The notes below the pieces were generated by a model. It saw only the letters and a program-made list of their open reading frames with translations. It did not search any database and was not told the origin of the DNA. DNA of 9,719 nucleotides from JAHIVB01 sp964574705 (GTDB taxonomy: Bacteria > Bacillota_I > Bacilli_A > Izemoplasmatales > Hujiaoplasmataceae), in assembly GCA_964574705.1 (NCBI GenBank), contig CAZNOO010000034.1:1-9719 (forward strand). The letters run 5' to 3'. Shown here one piece after another: positions 1-5,506 of this stretch (position 1 is the stretch's first letter; each line of letters starts with the position of its first letter). The translations under genes were made by a program, and so were the position numbers.

Positions 1-129
1 TCCGTCGCGACGTTTGACTATGCTGGTCAAGCAATTACAGTTACAATTACAATTGAAGTCAAGCAAGCTGGCGATGTTACATGGTCAGATCTTACCGACT
101 ATAATTTTTCAACGGGTTATCCTAATTAG
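1..129 (+). CDS. C-terminal end of a probable exported beta-rich protein (5' end outside window)
   Basis: Frame 1 is open from the first base to a TAG at 127-129, giving 42 residues. There is no start, so the gene begins upstream of the window. The visible part has alternating hydrophobic and Thr residues (AITVTITIEVK), like the last strands of an Ig-like or other beta-sandwich domain. A polar aromatic tail, DVTWSDLTDYNFSTGYPN, follows. No family can be named from so little. The stop lies 22 nt before the signal peptidase start, with no terminator between them, so the two genes are probably co-transcribed. An exported or lipid-anchored protein would fit that pairing, but no signal peptide is visible here. 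That it is coding is well supported by the open frame and the tight spacing; the role is a guess. Confidence 0.7.
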   Translation, partial: SVATFDYAGQAITVTITIEVKQAGDVTWSDLTDYNFSTGYPN

Positions 130-140
130 ATAATGAATAA

Positions 141-147
141 GAGGTGG
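141..147 (+). promoter_or_regulatory. Ribosome binding site of the signal peptidase gene
   Basis: GAGGTGG lies 4 nt before the ATG at 152, a good match to the anti-Shine-Dalgarno sequence. It fixes this start. No promoter is evident in the short gap, which supports translation from a message that begins in the upstream gene. Confidence 0.7.
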
Positions 148-151
148 TAGA

Positions 152-790
152 ATGCTCAAAAAAATACTAAAAATTGTATTACAAATACTACCCTTCTTAT
201 TTTTCGCATTTGCTTTATTTTTAATCTTACAGGTTGTCATTGCTCTTAAAAATGACAGAACACCTTCTGTCTTTGGATATTCCATCTTCTTGATTTTAAC
301 TCCTTCAATGGAAGATACCATTATGACAGGAGACTTGATATTCGTCGATATCAATACGACAGAATATGAAGTTGGAGACATCATTACGTTTTACAATCCT
401 GAAAATCCTGCCATGACAATCACTCACCGTATTATTACCATTTTAGATGATAATGGCACATTATTATATACGACGCAAGGTGACAACAATAACTCTTCAG
501 GTTCTTTTGAAACCGAATTTACGAGCGACTACATCATCGGTAAATATGTTTCGAAATCCGCATTCTTCGGTCATGTGTATCAATTCATCTTTACTGGAGG
601 AATCAATTTAATCTATGGAACGGTTGTCGGAGTGTTCGTCTTAATCGGACTCACTGAAGTCTCCCATTTGATTAAGACCTTAGGTCAACACAGGAAAGAA
701 TTATTGGAAAAGGAAAAAGAAAAGTTAATTGAAGAAGAAAAATCAAGACTACGAAAAGAATACGATAATGAGAAACAAAACGAAGAGTGA
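152..790 (+). CDS. sipW: Signal peptidase I, ER/SipW type (peptidase family S26B)
   Basis: This 212-residue membrane protease should remove signal peptides from exported pre-proteins on the outer face of the membrane. The order of parts is an N-terminal membrane anchor (about 10-32), the catalytic domain, a second membrane segment (about 145-168), and a highly charged Lys/Glu/Arg tail (176-212) that is probably a cytoplasmic helix or coiled coil. Visible motifs are TPSMED with catalytic Ser52, GDLIFV (60-65), GDIITF (75-80), THRII with His92, and QGDNN with Asp111. His in place of the usual bacterial Lys marks the ER/archaeal/SipW class. The 40 and 19 residue spacings of Ser-His-Asp match what I recall for Bacillus SipW. 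In Bacillus, SipW matures the biofilm fibre proteins TasA and TapA. Here the likely client is the exported protein encoded just upstream, which is inference. The symbol denotes the type, not proven orthology. The TGA stop lies within the terminator hairpin. Confidence 0.88.
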   Translation: MLKKILKIVLQILPFLFFAFALFLILQVVIALKNDRTPSVFGYSIFLILTPSMEDTIMTGDLIFVDINTTEYEVGDIITFYNPENPAMTITHRIITILDDNGTLLYTTQGDNNNSSGSFETEFTSDYIIGKYVSKSAFFGHVYQFIFTGGINLIYGTVVGVFVLIGLTEVSHLIKTLGQHRKELLEKEKEKLIEEEKSRLRKEYDNEKQNEE

Positions 791-806
791 CCCTCTTCGT
801 TTTTTT
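777..806 (+). terminator. Rho-independent terminator overlapping the signal peptidase stop codon
   Basis: AACGAAGAG (779-787) pairs with CTCTTCGTT (793-801) around a 5-nt loop, followed by a T run. The A-tract before the stem can pair with those Ts. The last codons and the TGA stop (788-790) lie within the hairpin, so the transcript is trimmed almost flush with the reading frame. Confidence 0.85.
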
Positions 807-843
807 AATGATAATAATCTCAATGGTTTTTGTAAATATCGGT

Positions 844-849
844 TATAAT
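844..849 (+). promoter_or_regulatory. Probable -10 element for the WalJ-like gene
   Basis: A perfect TATAAT lies 17 nt before the ATG at 867. No convincing -35 box is seen at the right spacing (CAATGG at 821-826 is poor), so the promoter is tentative. It fits with the terminator just upstream, which requires a new start. The transcript leader would be only about 10-12 nt, just enough for the AGAAGGAG ribosome site at 851-858. Confidence 0.5.
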
Positions 850-866
850 AGAGAAGGAGTGAGTAC

Positions 867-1655
867 ATGAAAATACATATTTTAGCGAGCGGTTCCAAAG
901 GGAACTGCACTTACATTGAAATCGGGAATCACAAAATTCTGATTGACGCCGGCCTTTCAATGAAACAATTTCACTTGAGGCTTGCAGAAAAAGGAATTGA
1001 AATCGACCGTCTTGACGCGGTCTTTATTACCCATGAACATTCAGATCATATTGGTGGACTCGCAACCCTTTATCGCAAATATAATATGCCCATTTATTTA
1101 TCGCAAGGAACTTGCAAAAACCTTGGAAGAGCAACTCTTGAAAAAATCAACCCTTCCGGCTTTCGTTATACCGAATTTGGAGTTCCGATTCTTTTAGAAG
1201 GGTACTCCGTTCTTCCTTTCATGACTTATCATGACGCACTTGAGCCTTCCGGGTACCGGTTCACAGAAGCATCCAAATCACTTGTTTACATGACAGACAC
1301 CGGTTATTTTCCTGAAAACCGATTTGATTTATTACGAAACGCAGATCTTTATATCATCGAAAGCAACCATGATCCAGATCTGTTGTTAGACAGCGAACGT
1401 CCTTGGATTCTCAAAAGAAGAATTCTTGACGACCAAGGTCATCTTTCGAACGAAGACAGTGCATATTTGATGATGAATGTCTTGGGTGAAAACACAAAAC
1501 AAATCATCTTGGCTCATCTTTCTGAAGAATGCAATACAGAAGAAGATGCGCTTTCGACTTACCGCAAAATATTCGATAAACAAGGATTGGTTTGGGATGA
1601 TTTCAAGATCATTTGTGCAAAACAAAATCAATCGATGGACGAAATCGTTTTATAG
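867..1655 (+). CDS. walJ: Metallo-beta-lactamase-fold hydrolase, YycJ/WalJ family
   Basis: The 262-residue cytoplasmic protein matches the usual length and motif order of YycJ/WalJ. It starts with MKIHILASGSKGNC, typical of the family, then has LIDAG (25-29). The metal-binding signature THEHSDH supplies His56, His58, Asp60 and His61. Later ligand regions are YHDALEP (His122), TDTG (Asp144), ESNHD (165-169), GHLSN (His192) and AHLSEECN (His217). In Bacillus and relatives walJ sits beside the WalRK two-component genes and has been linked to cell wall and DNA repair phenotypes. A 5'-exonuclease-like activity has been suggested, but the substrate is not settled. Here no WalRK genes adjoin it: the gene stands alone after a terminator, so its context gives no extra clue. 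An AGAAGGAG ribosome site (851-858) supports the ATG. The family is certain; the exact substrate is not. Confidence 0.88.
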   Translation: MKIHILASGSKGNCTYIEIGNHKILIDAGLSMKQFHLRLAEKGIEIDRLDAVFITHEHSDHIGGLATLYRKYNMPIYLSQGTCKNLGRATLEKINPSGFRYTEFGVPILLEGYSVLPFMTYHDALEPSGYRFTEASKSLVYMTDTGYFPENRFDLLRNADLYIIESNHDPDLLLDSERPWILKRRILDDQGHLSNEDSAYLMMNVLGENTKQIILAHLSEECNTEEDALSTYRKIFDKQGLVWDDFKIICAKQNQSMDEIVL

Positions 1656-1669
1656 TCATCTAAAAGTCG

Positions 1670-1697
1670 CATCGCTACTGAATGTAAGCGTGTTTTT
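1670..1697 (+). terminator. Possible weak terminator after the WalJ-like gene
   Basis: CA-T-CGCT (1670-1676) can pair with AGCGTG (1687-1692) with one bulged T and a 10-nt loop, followed by five Ts (1693-1697). The stem is short, so termination may be leaky. It sits 14 nt after the stop codon and just before the next promoter, the expected place. Confidence 0.4.
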
Positions 1698-1709
1698 AGA
1701 AGGAAAGAA

Positions 1710-1738
1710 TTGTCAACAAACCACATTTGATGTATAAT
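1710..1738 (+). promoter_or_regulatory. Sigma-A-type promoter of the pyruvate:ferredoxin oxidoreductase gene
   Basis: TTGTCA (1710-1715) and TATAAT (1733-1738) are separated by exactly 17 nt, close to the housekeeping consensus. Transcription would start near 1745, giving a leader of about 43 nt with AGGAGG at 1772-1777. A strong constitutive-type promoter suits an abundant central enzyme. I see no clear inverted repeat for a redox regulator. Confidence 0.8.
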
Positions 1739-1771
1739 AACATAGTGAACGAAATGAGTTATTTAATATAT

Positions 1772-1777
1772 AGGAGG
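1772..1777 (+). promoter_or_regulatory. Ribosome binding site deciding the PFOR start
   Basis: AGGAGG is 10 nt before the ATG at 1788. Another ATG at 1780 is nearer but out of frame and leads only to a 60-codon shadow frame, so the start at 1788 is the correct one. Confidence 0.75.
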
Positions 1778-1787
1778 TTATGTCTTT

Positions 1788-4700
1788 ATGTCAACAAAAA
1801 AAGTGTTTCAATCAATGGATGGAAACCAAGCTGCCGCTTATTGTGCTTACGCCTTTACTGAAGTCGCAGGAATCTATCCGATTACTCCATCGACTCCCAT
1901 GCCAGAGTATACGGACCTTTGGGCGTCACAAGGCAAGAAGAATTTATTCGGAATGCCTGTGAAACTTGTTGAAATGCAATCGGAAGCCGGAGCTGCTGGT
2001 ACAGTCCACGGATCTTTGATTTCCGGTGCACTTACGACCACTTTCACCGCTTCTCAAGGATTACTTTTAAAAATTCCAAACATGTACAAAATCGCCGGAG
2101 AATTGCTTCCAGGCGTTATCCATGTCGCAGCACGTTCTCTTGCAGCACAATCTCTTTCGATTTTCGGTGACCATCAAGACGTAATGGCCGCTAGACAAAC
2201 CGGATTTGCTATGCTCGCTTCAGGATCTGTTCAAGAGACTATGGACTTAGCAGGTGTTGCTCACCTTGCCGCCATCAAGACAAGCATTCCATTCCTTCAT
2301 TTCTTTGACGGATTTAGAACAAGCCATGAAGTCAACAAAATCGAAATGATGGATTATGCAGTTTACGACAAACTGCTTGACAGAGACGCCATAAAAGCCT
2401 TCCGTGCTAGAGCCCTCAATTCCAGTCATCCGGTCACCAAAGGAACTGCTCAAAACGACGACGTCTACTTCCAAGCAAAAGAAGTCCAAGAAAAATACTA
2501 CACTCCAATTCCTGACGTTGTCGCTTCTTATTTAGATGAGATTTCAAAAGTTACAGGACGCGATTACAAACCTTTCACTTATTATGGTGCTGAAGACGCA
2601 GAAGAAGTCATCATCGCAATGGGTAGCGTTACTGAAACAATGAGAGAAGTCGTAGACTTCAAAACATCCCAAGGCGAAAAAGTCGGAATGATTGCAGTTC
2701 ATCTATACCGTCCGTTCTCTGAAAAATACTTCTTCAACGTTATGCCGAAAACAGTCAAGAAAATCGCTGTTCTCGACCGTACAAAAGAAGCAGGTTCCGT
2801 TGGAGAACCTTTATACCTTGATGTTAAATCAATCTACTACGGAAAAGAAAACGCGCCAGTCATCGTTGGTGGTCGTTATGGACTTTCCTCAAAAGATACA
2901 GACCCCGCTCAAATTTTCGCAGTTTATGAAAACTTGAGAGGACAATTGAAAGACCGTTTCACCATCGGAATCGTCGATGATGTAAACCATTCAAGTCTTC
3001 CAGTTGAAGAGACACCAGACGTTACCGATCCAAACACCACAGAACTCTTGTTCTTCGGACTTGGTGGAGACGGAATGGTTGGAGCTGTCAAGAACATTTC
3101 TAAGGTCATCGGAGATTACACGGATCTTTATGGACAAGCTTATGCTTCCTACGATTCAAAGAAATCCGGTGGTGTTACCAGAATGCATCTTCGATTCGGT
3201 AAAAACCCAATTCATTCAACATACCTTGTTAACCATCCACATTTTGTAGCTTGTTCACAAGAAAGCTACTTAGAACGTTTCGAACTCATCAGAGGAATCA
3301 GAAAAGGCGGTATCTTCTTACTGGCTACGACACATAATCCTGATGAAATCGATACCCTTCTTCCAAATGATATTAAAAAGATTTTGGCAAGAAAACAAGC
3401 AAAATTATTCGTTATTGATGCCTATAAACTTGCAAAAGATATCGGAGAACCCAAATTGGTTTCCACGATTATGCAAAGTGCATTCTTTAAACTGAATGAA
3501 CAAATCATGCCTTATGCGAAAGCACAAGACGCGATGAAATCCTACGCTAAGAAATCCTTTGAAAGAAAAGGCGAAGAAATCGTCGAAATGAACTATCAAG
3601 CCATTGACCGTGGCGCCGGCGAAATTGTCGAAGTCAAAGTCAATCCTGATTGGGCAAAACTTGAACTCGAAACTGTCATTGATTCCAAACGTCCAGATTT
3701 CGTCAAAAACATTGCGGACAAAGTCAATGCAATTGAAGGTTATGATCTACCGACTTCAGCTTTCTTAGGCTATGAAGACGGAATGATTCCAAACGGTACC
3801 GCTGCATATGAAAAACGTGGAGTCGCAGAAGAAGTATCAACTTGGCTCGCAGATAACTGTATTCAATGTAACCAATGCTCTTATGCATGTCCTCATGCTT
3901 GTATCCGCCCTATTCTCGCAACCGCTGAAGAAGCTGCCGCTTCTCCAGAAGGAACGATTTGGAAAGACGCTGTAGGCAAAGGCCTTGAAGGCATGAAATA
4001 CAGAATCCAAGTTTCTATCTTGGATTGCACAGGATGTACAGTTTGCGTCAATACTTGCCCAGCAAAGACCAAAGCTTTGGAAATGAATCCTATTCAAACC
4101 CAAATCGAAGACAAACAACACCTGAAAGCAGAATATTGCTATAACGAAGTTACAAGCAAAGCAAGCCTCGTTGGCAAAAACACTTATAAGAACGTACAGT
4201 TTGAAACACCGCTCTTTGAATTCTCTGGCGCATGCGCTGGTTGCGGCGAGACACCATACATCAAATTCGCTACCCAACTCTTCGGAGAAAGAATGGTTAT
4301 TGCGAATGCAACTGGATGCTCTTCTATTTATGGAGCGAGCTTCCCAGCAAGTCCTTACACGAAGAACAAAGAAGGAAGAGGTCCTGCTTGGGCAAACTCC
4401 TTATTTGAAGACAACGCAGAATTTGGATTTGGAATGCAAATCGCACAAGAAACCCTACGCGACAGAATTCAAAACACGATTTTTGAAAAAGAAAAAGAGT
4501 TCAAATCCGAAGAATTGAAAGCCCTTCTCAAAGAATGGGTTGAAAATCGTCAAGACGGAGACAAGACACTAGAACTTTCTAGAAAGATCATTCCGCTTCT
4601 CGTCAGCGACAAATCATCCGCTGCAAAAGATATTCTTGAACTTGAACAATTCCTTGTAAAACAATCCAACTGGATTATTGGTGGAGACGGATGGGCTTAT

Positions 4701-5333
4701 GACATCGGATACGGTGGACTTGACCATGTTATCGCCAACAACGAAGACGTCAATATTTTGGTTCTTGACACCGAAGTTTATTCCAACACCGGTGGACAAT
4801 CCTCGAAATCCGCTCGTGCGGGATCGATTGCAAAATTCACCGCTGCCGGAAAACCAGGAAAGAAGAAAGACCTTGCGGCTCTTGCCATCTCTTATGAAAG
4901 CGTCTATGTCGCTACCATCAGCCATGGTGCAAACGCAACTCAACTTCTAAAAGCAATGAAAGAAGCAGAATCTTATCCAGGACCATCCTTAATCATCGCT
5001 TACTCTCCATGTATTGCTCACGGAATCAACGGCGGTCTTGGAAACTCACATCGTCAAGCAAAACTCGCTACGGAATGCGGCTACTGGCCAATCTTCCGTT
5101 ACGACCCACGTTTAATCGAAGAAGGCAAGAATCCATTCATGCTTGATTCAAGAGAACCACAATGGGAAAAATATCATGACTTCTTACTGAGTGAGAACCG
5201 TTACCAACAACTCATTCAAACCAATCCAACGGAAGCAGAAGCCTTATTGCATCATAATCTCAAAGACGCAAAACGTCGTTGGGCGATGTACAAACGCTAT
5301 GCAGCTATGGATTACGCAACAGTCATCGAATAA
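1788..5333 (+). CDS. nifJ: Pyruvate:ferredoxin (flavodoxin) oxidoreductase, single-chain homodimer type
   Basis: The 1181-residue enzyme oxidises pyruvate with CoA to acetyl-CoA and CO2 and passes two electrons to ferredoxin or flavodoxin, using thiamine diphosphate and three [4Fe-4S] clusters in the cytoplasm. Parts in order: the pyruvate/pyrimidine domain (Thr33 in YPITPSTP, Glu66, Arg116 in HVAARS); domain II ending near GGRYGLSSKDTDP; the gamma domain from about 420 (GLGGDGMVG, then KKSGGVTRMH); a linker; a two-cluster ferredoxin domain (Cys691, 694, 697, 701 and Cys747, 750, 753, 757); and the ThDP domain with proximal-cluster ligands Cys816, Cys819, Cys844 and Cys1075, GDGW (967-969 region) and SNTGGQ (999-1004). 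Ligand spacing matches the Desulfovibrio africanus enzyme with a small offset, and that enzyme's extra C-terminal domain is absent. All ligands are present and no frameshift is seen. The gene has its own promoter and terminator and marks an anaerobic, ferredoxin-linked metabolism. Confidence 0.97.
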   Translation: MSTKKVFQSMDGNQAAAYCAYAFTEVAGIYPITPSTPMPEYTDLWASQGKKNLFGMPVKLVEMQSEAGAAGTVHGSLISGALTTTFTASQGLLLKIPNMYKIAGELLPGVIHVAARSLAAQSLSIFGDHQDVMAARQTGFAMLASGSVQETMDLAGVAHLAAIKTSIPFLHFFDGFRTSHEVNKIEMMDYAVYDKLLDRDAIKAFRARALNSSHPVTKGTAQNDDVYFQAKEVQEKYYTPIPDVVASYLDEISKVTGRDYKPFTYYGAEDAEEVIIAMGSVTETMREVVDFKTSQGEKVGMIAVHLYRPFSEKYFFNVMPKTVKKIAVLDRTKEAGSVGEPLYLDVKSIYYGKENAPVIVGGRYGLSSKDTDPAQIFAVYENLRGQLKDRFTIGIVDDVNHSSLPVEETPDVTDPNTTELLFFGLGGDGMVGAVKNISKVIGDYTDLYGQAYASYDSKKSGGVTRMHLRFGKNPIHSTYLVNHPHFVACSQESYLERFELIRGIRKGGIFLLATTHNPDEIDTLLPNDIKKILARKQAKLFVIDAYKLAKDIGEPKLVSTIMQSAFFKLNEQIMPYAKAQDAMKSYAKKSFERKGEEIVEMNYQAIDRGAGEIVEVKVNPDWAKLELETVIDSKRPDFVKNIADKVNAIEGYDLPTSAFLGYEDGMIPNGTAAYEKRGVAEEVSTWLADNCIQCNQCSYACPHACIRPILATAEEAAASPEGTIWKDAVGKGLEGMKYRIQVSILDCTGCTVCVNTCPAKTKALEMNPIQTQIEDKQHLKAEYCYNEVTSKASLVGKNTYKNVQFETPLFEFSGACAGCGETPYIKFATQLFGERMVIANATGCSSIYGASFPASPYTKNKEGRGPAWANSLFEDNAEFGFGMQIAQETLRDRIQNTIFEKEKEFKSEELKALLKEWVENRQDGDKTLELSRKIIPLLVSDKSSAAKDILELEQFLVKQSNWIIGGDGWAYDIGYGGLDHVIANNEDVNILVLDTEVYSNTGGQSSKSARAGSIAKFTAAGKPGKKKDLAALAISYESVYVATISHGANATQLLKAMKEAESYPGPSLIIAYSPCIAHGINGGLGNSHRQAKLATECGYWPIFRYDPRLIEEGKNPFMLDSREPQWEKYHDFLLSENRYQQLIQTNPTEAEALLHHNLKDAKRRWAMYKRYAAMDYATVIE

Positions 5334-5343
5334 ATTCAGATTT

Positions 5344-5374
5344 AGAGCGACTTCTCCAAGTCGCTCTTTTTTTT
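5344..5374 (+). terminator. Strong rho-independent terminator after PFOR
   Basis: AGAGCGACTT (5344-5353) pairs perfectly with AAGTCGCTCT (5358-5367) around the loop CTCC, followed by eight Ts (5367-5374). It starts 10 nt after the stop codon and closes the single-gene unit. Confidence 0.93.
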
Positions 5375-5461
5375 GATTTCTCACAAATTCAGCACTTTTC
5401 TCTGATATACTGCTTCTGCAAATAGTATAAAAAAATGTTTTTAAAAAAGACCAGTTTGTTA

Positions 5462-5467
5462 TATAAT
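5462..5467 (+). promoter_or_regulatory. Probable -10 element for the large lipoprotein gene
   Basis: TATAAT lies 39 nt before the ATG at 5507, in a very AT-rich stretch. The matching -35 region is weak (T-rich around 5438-5443). A second -10-like TATACT with an extended TG sits at 5403-5411 and could be an alternative. Some promoter is needed here because a strong terminator precedes it. Confidence 0.55.
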
Positions 5468-5506
5468 AGAATAAAGTGTCCACACTACTAAAGGAGTTTG
5501 AATAGA

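Noticed and set aside
1477..1737. 86-codon plus-strand frame overlapping the WalJ 3' end and the PFOR promoter
   Set aside because: It has no ribosome site, overlaps a conserved gene in another frame and runs into promoter elements. It is a shadow frame.
1656..1787. Possible riboswitch or redox-regulator site ahead of PFOR
   Set aside because: The leader after the promoter is only about 43 nt and shows no stable structure or clear inverted repeat of the Rex type.
3837..4277. 146-codon open frame on the minus strand inside the PFOR gene
   Set aside because: It lies opposite the ferredoxin-domain cysteines of a fully conserved enzyme and has no credible family features. It is a shadow of codon bias.
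5498..5506. TTG start adding three residues to the large lipoprotein
   Set aside because: The TTG begins one base after the AAGGAG ribosome site, too close for initiation. The ATG at 5507 has proper spacing and gives a normal signal peptide.
5375..5506. Small RNA or peptide gene in the spacer before the large lipoprotein
   Set aside because: The spacer is AT-rich with promoter-like hexamers only. I see no frame with a ribosome site and no separate terminator.
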